Positions 54,195-63,589 of a DNA stretch of 64,000 bases are shown here, one piece after another. The stretch spans positions 22,764 to 86,763 of the forward strand of contig JAAMXY010000009.1 in assembly GCA_019677205.1 (NCBI GenBank), written 5' to 3'. Under the pieces are notes generated by a model. That model saw nothing but the letters and a program-made list of their open reading frames with translations, ran no database searches and had not been told where the DNA came from. Every line of letters starts with the position of its first letter. Position 1 is the stretch's first letter. The position numbers were made by a program, and so were the translations under genes. The stretch is from Pinguiococcus pyrenoidosus. Its lineage: Eukaryota > Sar > Pinguiophyceae > Pinguiochrysidales > Pinguiochrysidaceae.

Positions 54195-54311
54195 CTCAGC
54201 CAGGGGGCCCTGATCGGCATCATCGTGGGGGCGTCGGTGGCCTTCGTTGCGGTCTTGGCCGCCATCTACTTGCTGGTCTTCTCGGACACGTTCGCACCGC
54301 CCAAGGCGTAG
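53062..54311 (+). CDS. PS-repeat surface protein, single-pass membrane
   Basis: Exons 53062-53173 and 53242-54311, donor GTAAGT, 393 residues. Signal peptide MLSWSAVLLLSLAPSAWA. Residues ~20-150 are PSxxPS repeats (PSYMPSYTPS, EPSFEPSLEPS), typical of stramenopile secreted or wall proteins and likely O-glycosylated. A Cys-containing domain (~160-240; CSSCGLVVGDTC) follows, then RRQRRQRRLHGRR, a possible proprotein-convertase site, an acidic domain ending in ten Asp, and a C-terminal membrane helix (ALIGIIVGASVAFVAVLAAIYLLVF). The layout resembles SEA-like domains cut before a membrane helix, but I cannot assign a fold. Cell-surface adhesion or wall role is inference. Confidence 0.85.
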
Positions 54312-54722
54312 GGCGCCTGGCAGCTCGCTGCGACGGGACGAAGAGTGGCCTCGTCGAGAGCAGCGACACCGACGTTCGTGCCTCCGTTTGGTCATATGAG
54401 CCAGCATGAGGGTCTTCGAGATGAAGGCGCACGTGGATGGTTGATGCTCCGTGCCTAATGTAGACTGGAATGGATTGGATGGAATCGGATTGCTGTGGTG
54501 GAATGCTAGGGGGAGGAAGCGAGGGAACCGCGCTTGCGCCATGCTGTTAGGATTCAAAGAACACAACGTGCGCGGTGGTGATCAGGGGTCCTCAAGGGAC
54601 CTCACGGTTTCGCTCTGTGTATATTGGTTTTGGTCCGAGATGTGTGCCGTGTCCGTCCATGCAGAATGTTCAGATGTTCACGTCGGAGAAGAGAAATGTG
54701 TACTTCTTTGTCAAGCCTGCTC
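54312..54722. other. Convergent spacer PS-protein / E3 ligase
   Basis: 411 bases, presumably 3' UTRs. A short ggattggatgg-type repeat at ~54470-54500; no gene seen. Confidence 0.4.
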
Positions 54723-57700
54723 TTAGACAAGCTCCCAATCCTCCGGCCGAGACGATCCGCACGCTGCACACGTCAAACTGCCATTGTTGTTGATCAGTGT
54801 GCAGTCCAAGCACTGCCACTCATCCTCGGCGCAAATCGCTAGGACCTCGCCCGCCGAAGCTCGCATCTGGGCGACTTTCGCACCACCGCCCTCCTCGCCT
54901 TCACTCTTCTCCTCATCGGATGGCTCCGCGTCCTGGAGGAGCGCGATGAGAGATGACGCTGACGTTGGTGGCTGCCCCGCGGCTGTCCGTGTCGTGCTCC
55001 GACCTGCCGCGGTTCCTTCGCCCGACCCACTGCGACGAGGCGCTGCGGCGTTGCTGTTCGCCGTCGTCCTGCCAGCCACTCCCCCATCGGGCAAGGCCTC
55101 CGAGGGCAGAGGGAGGGTCCGTGGCAAAAGCTTCAGCTTCGGCCTCACCCGTTCAGGCTGCCGGCGCGGCTCGGGTGTGGGCTCCTTTCGCTCCTCTCGC
55201 TCGCCATCCGCATTGTCCCCATCATCGCTCCACGCATCGCCTCGGCTTTCCAGCTGAACGTACACAGGCCTCGCAGCGCCTTGATCCGATGCTGCGTGCG
55301 CTGCATCCGCGTCGATGCCGGCCATCTCTTCCGCGCCTTGGAGGTGGGGGTCCGTGCTGCGAGGCTCCCACTCGGTGAGAAAGAGATGACGCGGCGGCTG
55401 CTCCGTCGACGTCGTGGGATCCTCCTGTGCAGCAGCGGCGAAGACCCGGTACGCGCGGAAGGCTGGTAAGTTGAGCGCCGCCTCATCCTCGTCGTCATTG
55501 ATCACGTGGCCGCGCCCTCTCGTGCGGAAAGACCTCCTCTTGAGCGTGGTGAGCACGTCGGCGGCGGTCTCCAAACCGTAGACTTCGGAGAAGGTCCACC
55601 ACTGAGAAGAAGGCATGGGCCCAAGCCGGATGTCCACAACGGAGCTGGCCGCAGAGGCGCTCACTAGGCGGACCGCCTGCAGCGCGTCCCCGCCACTAAC
55701 GCCTTCTGCACAGCACCGAAAGAGCAGAACGTACGGCTCGAGCTCGGAGCCGTCGGGCGGATCGCCCACGTCCACCGCAAAGCGAGAGCCACCGCCCAGG
55801 CTCGCGGGCAGCGTCACAGCTTGGGCTGCGGCGGTTGGTGCCCCGGCCGGGGCGCCGACCGCACTGGCATGGACCTTCTCCTTCGCCGCTTCGCTCAACG
55901 AAACGTACGGCACCCTCGACTCCGGCATCTTCACGGCGTTCACGTATCTCCGAGGGTCTTGCTCGAACGACCGCGTGACAAGACCATAGTACGCGGCCAG
56001 GGAATGGCAGTGCGCTCGGTCCGACCTTCTCATCGGCTTGAGATTCACGCTCGTACCACGCGGGTCAGTCACGAGGGCCTCGAACTTGCGCTCAACCACG
56101 GCGACATCTCGGGGGCTGGTCCGCGCCCAGCGGAGCAGAGCTTCCGTGAAAATGGGCCTCCGAAGCTCCTCGATGAACGGCGTGAGAGCATCGCTCTCGT
56201 GCGCTCCTGGCCCCGATGCTGCCGAGGCCGACCCACGCGGGACGATGCCCAATGCTTCTGCCAGCCGGGCGTTCCGCTCGGCACGAAGGCGCTCGGCATC
56301 GGAAACCACCGCCTGTACCTCCGCGGCGCGAAGCACTGGCGCAGGTCGCAGCCTCTGTGGATTCCGAAGAAAGCTCCGCGGATGCAGCCGGCGCTCTGCC
56401 GGAGTGGACGATCCAGCGCTCAACACTGGAAAAGCTTCCCGTGGAGATGGTCGAAGAACCCTGCGACTCGTTGCTGGCGCCGGCGCTACTGGCGCGGGTG
56501 CTGGCGTTGGACGATTGGTCTGCATCCCGCCTCGTGACTGGCGTGGCCCTGCTGGAGAGCGACGCCGTGCTCCTGCGGCGGCAGCAGATGGTATTTGGAA
56601 GGCCCCTGTCGTGACCCAGTCCAGCACCGTCGGCAACGAGGGATCTCGCTGTCGGCCACCGCCGCCTCGCCCCCCCATATCTCCCGGTGCGCGCGAGGAG
56701 CGTATAACGATGTGATGCCCGGGACGCGCGAAGTCGGGATGCTCCAACATGAAGTGCACATCCAGATCCTCTGCCGTGGCGAAGACTCCCACGCCGGCAG
56801 CAAGGCCCGACTCGCTGGCCGACATCTGATCCTCGGGGTGGCAGAGCGTGCACACGAAGTGCGCCTGGCGGAAATGGGCAATCAGAGCTGCCGTGTCTAT
56901 GTAGAACCTGTGCTGCAGCTCGGGCGGGCATATCGGGCAGTTCACGTGCACGCGACGGAGGTGATCGAAGAGCTCCGAGGTGTCGAAGAACCGCTCGCGG
57001 CAGAAGTCGCATTGCGGGTGCCCGGGAAAGTCCTCATCGTCCGGGCTAGTCTTAAGACCTCGAACGTGATCATGCAATTCTCGTTCGCTGTACAAGCGCT
57101 GCTCTTGGGGGAACAGTGGCCTCCTGCGTATGCACAAGTCGCAGAACTGCTTGCGGCGGTGCCTCCGGTGAAGGTGCTGTTGCAGGTCCTCGAGGCAGAG
57201 GTGGTGCGCCCCGCACATTGGGCAGTCGAAGCTTCGCAGGTGAAGGAACGGCCGCGCGAGCTTCCGCTGCGTGAACACCATGCCCGAACGCTCATCCAGC
57301 AACGAGTCCGCGCCTGCGAAGTCCCCCCACGTGTCAAGGGACTTGGCGGACGGCGGCACCATGGCGGTGCCGGCTTGATTGGGGACCACGGGACACACAA
57401 AGACCTGCTCGTGGTCCGCCCTGCATATGGGACAGTTCTTCTCGCCCTTGAGATCTCGAAGGCGGAACATACAGAGCGCACAGAAGGGGCCGTGGTCGCA
57501 CGGCAGCACTGCTGCGCATTCAGTGATGGCGTCCGCGCAGATGACGCAGAGCTCGTGGTCCATGGCGTCGGCCGCGTCCGGCCCAGACGTGCTCGTGGAC
57601 GACTGCCGTGGCATCGGCACGAAGCTCGCGGCCTGCGGATTCAACTGCTTGGCTTCCGGCCTCTGCTGCGCCCGCCGATTTCGATTGCGATTTCCCCTCC

Positions 57701-58166
57701 GTCTTGTTCCGGAGGCCGCGGAGGAGGACAGTTCGTCCCCCCCCTCATGCGCGGAAGGTTCCGTCGCCGCACTGTACTCCCGCACCGCCTCGTTCCCCCT
57801 TCCCTGCTGTCGCTCCTGCAAAGCGTGGGTTTCTTCCGCATCTGCCTCTGCTTCGTTTGCGACGCGCAAGGTGAGCTTCGCGCTGCAACTGGCCGGCTCC
57901 CGCCCCGGTTCTGTCCGTTTCCTACCTCGCTGGCGTTCTCGTGGCCGTCTCCGCCTCCGTCGTCGATGGGGCTCTTCCCGCGCGGTCCTGGAAGAAGAGT
58001 CTTCCGTCTCCAGCACTTCGGCGCCCGCTTGCTGCCCGCCCTGAGACCTGTCCCGAGCTGCCGCAGCTCGCCCATGGGCTGGCCGTCGGCGCCTTCGCCG
58101 CTGCCTTTGCGAGTCTGCGCGCGGCGCTGGCGTCGAGTTGGACTCCGTGGTCGTAGAGGCGTCCAT
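54723..58166 (-). CDS. ZNF598: RING/C2H2 E3 ubiquitin ligase of the ZNF598/Hel2 type
   Basis: Single exon, 1147 residues from ATG 58166. A long basic, acidic and Gln-rich head (~1-200) precedes the RING CVICADAITECAAVLPCDHGPFCALC...CPIC. The Hel2 series of C2H2-like fingers follows: CPMCGAHHLCLEDLQQHLHRRH, FCDLC, CDFCRERFFDTSELFDHLRRVH, CPIC...LIAHFRQAH and CTLC...DVHFMLEHP. ZNF598/Hel2 senses collided ribosomes and ubiquitinates small-subunit proteins. The region ~650-740 (VERKFEALVTDPRGTSVNLKPMRRSDRAHCHSLAAYY) looks like an R3H-type nucleic-acid-binding domain. The extreme C terminus is a RanBP2-type zinc finger (WQCLDCTLINNNGSLTCAAC). These two extra domains are unusual for the family as I know it. 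Confidence 0.88.
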   Translation of the reverse strand: MDASTTTESNSTPAPRADSQRQRRRRRRPAHGRAAAARDRSQGGQQAGAEVLETEDSSSRTAREEPHRRRRRRRPRERQRGRKRTEPGREPASCSAKLTLRVANEAEADAEETHALQERQQGRGNEAVREYSAATEPSAHEGGDELSSSAASGTRRRGNRNRNRRAQQRPEAKQLNPQAASFVPMPRQSSTSTSGPDAADAMDHELCVICADAITECAAVLPCDHGPFCALCMFRLRDLKGEKNCPICRADHEQVFVCPVVPNQAGTAMVPPSAKSLDTWGDFAGADSLLDERSGMVFTQRKLARPFLHLRSFDCPMCGAHHLCLEDLQQHLHRRHRRKQFCDLCIRRRPLFPQEQRLYSERELHDHVRGLKTSPDDEDFPGHPQCDFCRERFFDTSELFDHLRRVHVNCPICPPELQHRFYIDTAALIAHFRQAHFVCTLCHPEDQMSASESGLAAGVGVFATAEDLDVHFMLEHPDFARPGHHIVIRSSRAPGDMGGRGGGGRQRDPSLPTVLDWVTTGAFQIPSAAAAGARRRSPAGPRQSRGGMQTNRPTPAPAPVAPAPATSRRVLRPSPREAFPVLSAGSSTPAERRLHPRSFLRNPQRLRPAPVLRAAEVQAVVSDAERLRAERNARLAEALGIVPRGSASAASGPGAHESDALTPFIEELRRPIFTEALLRWARTSPRDVAVVERKFEALVTDPRGTSVNLKPMRRSDRAHCHSLAAYYGLVTRSFEQDPRRYVNAVKMPESRVPYVSLSEAAKEKVHASAVGAPAGAPTAAAQAVTLPASLGGGSRFAVDVGDPPDGSELEPYVLLFRCCAEGVSGGDALQAVRLVSASAASSVVDIRLGPMPSSQWWTFSEVYGLETAADVLTTLKRRSFRTRGRGHVINDDEDEAALNLPAFRAYRVFAAAAQEDPTTSTEQPPRHLFLTEWEPRSTDPHLQGAEEMAGIDADAAHAASDQGAARPVYVQLESRGDAWSDDGDNADGEREERKEPTPEPRRQPERVRPKLKLLPRTLPLPSEALPDGGVAGRTTANSNAAAPRRSGSGEGTAAGRSTTRTAAGQPPTSASSLIALLQDAEPSDEEKSEGEEGGGAKVAQMRASAGEVLAICAEDEWQCLDCTLINNNGSLTCAACGSSRPEDWELV

Positions 58167-58889
58167 TTGCCGAGGGTGGGGCGGACGAGAAGGAGGGAAG
58201 TCACTGGAAGTGCCAAACAGGACGGATGGAGTCTTGAGCGAGAGGGACACTCCTGACGTCGAAGGCCTTCGCCCAGCAATTCACTGCCCTTTCCCCGGCT
58301 TCTGACGCTTATGAACGCCTGTTAAGGTGCTGCCGAGAATGGCAGGCTACACAGGCTCTCTGCGAAGAGGGTCAACCTTCTGAGGTGAAGTCTCGATGTG
58401 CCCCCCTTCCCCCCCCGGACGGTGGCGTGGAATGCGGCCACAGAGAAATTTCTCGAGCCGCTCCTCGAGTCCGACTGTCACATCATCGGAATGGCGCAAG
58501 CAGTATCGACTATTTTTGATCCATTGCGAGGTGGATCTCAAGAGATCGAAGTTGACGTGCTGCTCTAGTCGAATCGAACAAGATTGACACCACAGTTGTG
58601 TTCAGTACTCTAAATAAGAGCCCTAGCGAAAGCGCCTTTCCCCAATCTCACCCTTTGAGGCGCCGCGAGCTTGTCTCCCCCAAGAAGTTGAAACGTCGAT
58701 GCAAGCGGTATGCTCGTCCCCGCGGGATGGCTTCTTTGCACAACATCACGACGCCACATGGAGATGCAGGGCTTTTTCTCCCCCATATCGAGTGCCGAGC
58801 CTTGATCTATCTTGTCTTTGCATTGCTTTGCTGTGCTTTGCATGGATTTGCGTTGGTCTTTGCCTTGGTTTTTCGCCTGCATCGCGGAG
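58167..58889. other. Spacer E3 ligase / Cys-rich gene
   Basis: Upstream of the E3 start and downstream of the Cys-rich stop. A ttgctttgc-type repeat at ~58815-58865; otherwise no supported gene. Confidence 0.4.
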
Positions 58890-59668
58890 TCACGGTTGCT
58901 TCTTCCAGTAGCCGTCGTTGAGGACCTCTCTCGCTTGCACAACCTGTGGCTGATCGTCGTGGGAGTAGCGCGGCACTTCCACTGCCGTGAGGGGCTGAGT
59001 CGCCGGCGCCAGCCCCAGCATCTGGTCTGCAAACACATCCTCAACCCTGAGGCAGCAGCCGCATCGCGGATAGCACATCCAACCTACGCAATACACCATG
59101 CGGTTTGGGTGAGAGCGCTCTTGTATCTCAAGCCGTTGGACCTGGTCAAGCCTTTGGGCCTGGTCAAGCCCTTGGACCTGGTCAAGCCCTTGGGCCTGGT
59201 CAAGCTCTTGGATCCGCGGGAGGAGGAGCACGTACCGAACCATGCGCACGCATTGGGGATGGATTCTCGGAAGGGACACGCACAGTCGGAGCCGATGCAC
59301 AGCACCTGCGAGCCCTCGTCCGCGCAGAGCACGTACGGAAAGAAGCAGTACTCGTTGACCGCCAAGCAGAGCAGACACACGCCCTTCACGATGCACATAT
59401 CCGCCTTCTTGCCCAGCTCGTCCACGTTCTCCAGCTCCAAGGATCGCGGCGTCGCGCAGCAAGCGAGCTTTGGGTACACCACGCAGCACGGCAGAAGCGT
59501 GCACACCATGGGCACGTCCGGGTGCATGGGGAACGCAAAGTCCTCGCCGCGGCACAGGCACACATTCAGAGAGCTGTGGCACACCGTCTGCGGCGGCCAG
59601 ATGAGATAGTCGTTGGTGCAGAAGCAGGAGCAGGCGAAGCGCCAGTCGGCCTTGTACGGCGCAATCAT
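58890..59668 (-). CDS. Cys-rich protein of unknown function
   Basis: Exons 59668-59236 and 59083-58890 join through donor GTACGT in phase, 208 residues. The join forms ACAWFGWMCYPRCGCC. Over 20 Cys lie in the first ~150 residues in CxC, CC and CxxC pairs (FACSCFCTNDY, LLPCCVVYPKLACC, GVCLLCLAVNEYCFFPYVLC). The C-terminal ~50 residues are Cys-free and hydrophilic. No signal peptide was seen at this start; the open frame continues upstream for 62 codons without ATG. The pattern of hydrophobic Cys clusters suggests metal or lipid association, or palmitoylation, but the family is not recognised. The intron carries an 18-bp repeat. Divergent to the ABC transporter. Confidence 0.68.
59129..59211. 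repeat. 18-bp minisatellite in the Cys-rich gene intron
   Basis: Four units at 59140-59157, 59158-59175, 59176-59193 and 59194-59211, plus a partial one. Units alternate acctggtcaag / gcctggtcaag, so the true period is 36 bases. Confidence 0.92.
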
Positions 59669-59982
59669 GCTGTCAGCACGGATCGCCGCCGGACGCAGCT
59701 GGCTCAAGAGGTCGGGACTGCAGGCGCAACAGAAGCGTCGCCGAGACGATGGGCGGATGGAGCGCCTTTGTACAGCCGCCGCCGCATGAGAGGCCACCGA
59801 AAGAGACGCGGAACCAACGAGAACATCGCGGACTGAAGCTGTAGCACAGCACAATAGAAGTCAGGGGCAATCGTGTGATACTTGTAGGTTATGAGCCTGT
59901 TTATGGGGAAAGTGTCACTGGATATCACCTGACATCGTTGCGACGCGGTGGAAAAGCGCGCGAAAGCCGGGCGTTTCTCAGC

Positions 59983-62900
59983 ATGGTGAAGCAGCTGCAG
60001 CGCATGACGAAGACCTTGGTGACCAGGTTTTGGACCTGGCCACCGCCCCCCGAAGTGGCGTGGCGCCTCTGCTGCGCCCTGCTTCTTGGCCTGGCGCCCG
60101 TGACCGCCTACCTCGTGCTGCTGGATAGTTCGGCGGTGTCCAGAGGCACCAAAGTCCACCTGGGCGATCCTCTGGCGGATAAGATGGTTCGAGAAGAGGA
60201 GCTAGAGGCCTTCCTGGAGGCAGTTCGGCAGAGAATGTTGCAGCTTCGACGTCAAATTGCCGAGAACGGCACCTCAGCCACACTGATCCGACGGCTACAA
60301 GCAGCCTGGGTCTTGGTCCAGCACTTTCACGGCGGCAAGAGCCATCGAGACCTAGCATGGGCTCTCCAGAGCTTCGCGCAGCTGAACTCTCTGGCCAGAG
60401 ACGCCATAAAAGCATATCTGGAAGGGAAGGGAGACCTAGCACAGCTCGATGCAGGAACCGACGCAGAGGTGGAGGAGCTTCTCAAGGTGCTGCCGTGGCT
60501 GATGGACAGCGCGAGAAAGGGACAGGCTGCCTTGGTCAAAGCGAAGCGGAAGCTGTTGAAAGGTGTGGAGGAAATGGGAAAGGCAAATGGAGATGGAAAT
60601 GGAAATGGAAATAGAGATGGAAATGGAAATGGAGATGGAGATGGAGATGGAGATGGAGATGGAGATGGAGATGGAGATGGAAAGACCATGAGGAGAAGAC
60701 TTCGGAGACTTTGCAGAGCCCTGCCGAGGCTGCCGCAGACGGAAGCTGAGCAGATTCAACAAGTCTTGGATCGAAGCGAGCGGCTGAGAGCGAAACCAGG
60801 AGTCGAAGGAGCAGAGGAACAAGACGAACAAGAAGAACGAGACACACCAGAAGAACAAGAACAGCAAGAAGAGCAAAAACAACAGGAAGGAACAGGCCTT
60901 AGGCCCCAGCGCAGCAGCTCCAGCTTGACTCGAGCGCCCAAAATTCGACGTGCAGATTTGCCTAGCCTCTTCATGCAGGGCATGAGCGGGCTGGAGTTGG
61001 GCTGGGTCGCGACGAACATCGTTGTGAGCGCCTTCTCCGGCGTCCTGTCCTCGCTGAAGTACCATTACTATAGTCGCTTGGTGAACTCCCTGCAGATAGA
61101 TCAGGAGCAGGGCGTCATTCGGTCCATATGGGCAACGCTTGGGAGCAACGGCCTCGCCACCGTGTCCGTTTATGTTTTGGATGTGGTCTCCAAGATCTTG
61201 ACTGAGCAGTGCCGCGAAAGAGGCGCCGCAGAAGTGACTCGTCGTCTCCAGCGGTCTCTCTTTGCTACGCTGCTGACCCTCGATTTGCCGAAGATCGAAG
61301 ACTCACTGAGCTCCGGCGCGAAGCAGCAGCTTATGAGGGAATGCAATCAACTGGATGCAAATTTTGTGCGGCTGCCTCTCGAGGCGCTGAGCCTGGCGCT
61401 GCAAGTTGGCAGCGGCTACGCCGTCCTGGCGAATTTGTGCCCTCGGCTGCTTGTGCTGGTGGTTGTCTTTGCTCCGCTGACGTCCTATCTGGCCGGCGCT
61501 GCTCAGCTGTGGGCGGCGCGAAAGGAGACGGAGCTCAAGTACGCCGAGGAGGGTCGACTAGCCATGGACTCCATGCTGCTGAACAGCCATTTGACCACGG
61601 TGCGAAGCTTCAATCTGGAGCAGATGCACATCTCCATTCGCAACGCGTGGCTCCAAGATCAGCAGGCTCTCAAGCGGGCCGCCTGTGCGGCGAAGGCGTT
61701 CTCGGAGGTCGCGGATCTGTGTCCCCTCTTTGGCCGCCTCATGACGCTCTACTACGGCGGCGTCCTTGTCAGGGACGGACGGATGAAGGCGGGCGACTTG
61801 CTGAGCTTTGTGACGCTCAGCGACGTGGTCACGGCCGACACCGGGCACTTGCGCTCGCTCGTGCCAAGGCTGTACAAAGCGATGGAGCCCATGGTCCGCA
61901 TCTTCACGATTCTGCAGGAGAGATACGAAATCGAGAGACCGCCCACTGTGCCAATTGAGCAGCACGGCTGGCGTGCCGATGCGAGCTCCCTGTCACCGAC
62001 AGCGCACAGGGGCCCTATGAGTGGCCTACCGGATGTGCTGCTACGACTTTCCCGCGTGTCGTTCTCGTTTCCGAATGGCAGACGGGCTCTGCACGACATT
62101 TCTTTGGAGGTCAAGAAACGAGAGATCGTCGCCATCGTTGGTTCCTCCGGGTCGGGAAAGTCTACGCTGCTGAAGATTCTCACGAAGCTCTACCAGCCAC
62201 AGCGCGGAGATGTCTGGTTCTGCGGCGTGCACGTCAACCATGTCGACCCCAGGTGGCTCCGCAGTCACATCTCTGTCGTGTCTCAGCGACCGTCCTTGTT
62301 TCCGATCAGCATCGAGGGAAACATTGCGCTGGGCATTCCGGACGTGGGCGGGCTGGCAGCGGACGAGGTTGAGGGGAGAACCGTCCTCGCGGCGAAGATG
62401 GCGAACGCGCACCCATTCATCGAGCGGCTTCCGGACGGCTACCAGACCACCCTGGACACGTCGAACATCATGTCTCCGTGGCCGGGGCAGGCAAGGAAAG
62501 CTCACATCAAGGGCCACGGCCATAAGTCATCGGCGGACGCGGCGTTGCAGCCGAGCTTCCGTGACTCTCTCTCGCTGCTGGAGCTTGCCAAGGTGCAGTT
62601 AGGCAGGCCACCCAGGACCCGCCAGCAGCACCAGCCCCTTTCTGGTGGCCAGATTCAGAGAATCGCGCTCGCCCGAGCGGCGGTGCGCAGGCCCGTCCTG
62701 TATCTGTTTGATGAGGCGTTCACTGGCCTGGATGTCGAGGCCGAGCAGAAATCGCGCGACGGCTTTCTGGGAAGGGCGGGGAGCTCGAGCGGATCAAGGC
62801 CAGGCAGCTCAAGCGGACCAACGCCGGACAAGAAAGGTGGATCGACGCCCGGCAAGCCAGTCGATGCTGCGCCAGGCAAGGCACGCGATGCGGCATGGAG

Positions 62901-63144
62901 CACCTCAGAAAAGCTTCGCACGGGTGGACTCTCATCCGACGCGGCGGTGATCATGGTGACCCACAAGCTTGTGAATGCGGCGATCGCCGACCGGATCTTT
63001 GTTCTCGAGAAAGGTGTGCTCGTCGAGGACGGGACGCACGAGGCTTTGCTGAGCAGGAAGGGTCGCTACTTCGACCTCTGGCAGAAGCAGATGGCGGACA
63101 TTGTGGCTCCAAGCGCAGAGCAGGAGGAAGGAGACTCGAGCTGA
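59983..63144 (+). CDS. ABC half-transporter (ABCB-like) with large low-complexity inserts
   Basis: Single exon, 1053 residues from ATG 59983. A first membrane segment (CCALLLGLAPVTAYLVLL) is followed by an ~250-residue helical and low-complexity region with a Gly-Asp repeat (about residues 203-234) and an E/Q-rich run. The exporter-type membrane domain spans ~370-660. One nucleotide-binding domain shows Walker A VGSSGSGKSTLL, Q-loop VVSQRPSLF, signature LSGGQIQRIALARA, Walker B LYLFDEAFTGLD and H-loop MVTHKL. Two inserts are odd: ~45 residues between Q-loop and signature (His/Lys-rich) and ~60 Ser/Gly/Pro-rich residues between D-loop and H-loop. It should act as a homodimer or with a partner half; substrate and membrane are unknown. 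Confidence 0.88.
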   Translation: MVKQLQRMTKTLVTRFWTWPPPPEVAWRLCCALLLGLAPVTAYLVLLDSSAVSRGTKVHLGDPLADKMVREEELEAFLEAVRQRMLQLRRQIAENGTSATLIRRLQAAWVLVQHFHGGKSHRDLAWALQSFAQLNSLARDAIKAYLEGKGDLAQLDAGTDAEVEELLKVLPWLMDSARKGQAALVKAKRKLLKGVEEMGKANGDGNGNGNRDGNGNGDGDGDGDGDGDGDGDGKTMRRRLRRLCRALPRLPQTEAEQIQQVLDRSERLRAKPGVEGAEEQDEQEERDTPEEQEQQEEQKQQEGTGLRPQRSSSSLTRAPKIRRADLPSLFMQGMSGLELGWVATNIVVSAFSGVLSSLKYHYYSRLVNSLQIDQEQGVIRSIWATLGSNGLATVSVYVLDVVSKILTEQCRERGAAEVTRRLQRSLFATLLTLDLPKIEDSLSSGAKQQLMRECNQLDANFVRLPLEALSLALQVGSGYAVLANLCPRLLVLVVVFAPLTSYLAGAAQLWAARKETELKYAEEGRLAMDSMLLNSHLTTVRSFNLEQMHISIRNAWLQDQQALKRAACAAKAFSEVADLCPLFGRLMTLYYGGVLVRDGRMKAGDLLSFVTLSDVVTADTGHLRSLVPRLYKAMEPMVRIFTILQERYEIERPPTVPIEQHGWRADASSLSPTAHRGPMSGLPDVLLRLSRVSFSFPNGRRALHDISLEVKKREIVAIVGSSGSGKSTLLKILTKLYQPQRGDVWFCGVHVNHVDPRWLRSHISVVSQRPSLFPISIEGNIALGIPDVGGLAADEVEGRTVLAAKMANAHPFIERLPDGYQTTLDTSNIMSPWPGQARKAHIKGHGHKSSADAALQPSFRDSLSLLELAKVQLGRPPRTRQQHQPLSGGQIQRIALARAAVRRPVLYLFDEAFTGLDVEAEQKSRDGFLGRAGSSSGSRPGSSSGPTPDKKGGSTPGKPVDAAPGKARDAAWSTSEKLRTGGLSSDAAVIMVTHKLVNAAIADRIFVLEKGVLVEDGTHEALLSRKGRYFDLWQKQMADIVAPSAEQEEGDSS
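60585..60687 (+). repeat. Coding (GGAAAT/GGAGAT)n hexamer repeat
   Basis: A hexanucleotide array inside the ABC transporter gene, encoding alternating Gly-Asn then Gly-Asp. It stays in frame because the unit is six bases. Confidence 0.95.
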
Positions 63145-63589
63145 GTCAGAGTACAGTAGAGCAAAGCAAAGCAAAACAAAGCATCGTCAAGTCAAGTCAA
63201 GTCAACTCAAGTCAACTCAAGAAAGAACGTCAAAGCGGATTGAAATTCTCTTGCCTTGCGTACGCAGGCCGCGCTGCACAGCTGTCTCTCGAGGTTGAAA
63301 AGCACACATCACATTCAATCACGCACCGGACAGAGCCTTAAAAACCTTCCACACACGGCCAAAGAAATCAGAAGAGGCATGGAAAACAGCTCATTTGAGC
63401 CGGGGGCGACGTCGGGTCCGCCGATGGTCGGCGGTGGCGGACCCGGCGCCAGGATACGCATCACACTCCAACGGTCCACCAGAAGCAAACATGGCACAGA
63501 CAGCAGCAAGCCTACATGACCGGTTCGTTCCGATCGGCATCAATCAAGCAGCCCTTCAAGCAACGAAGTGTGGGTATCGTTCTCAGTCG
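63145..63589. other. Convergent spacer with short tandem repeats
   Basis: aagca/aaaca and gtcaa repeats lie at 63158-63225 directly after the ABC transporter stop. The remainder has no supported gene. Confidence 0.5.
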
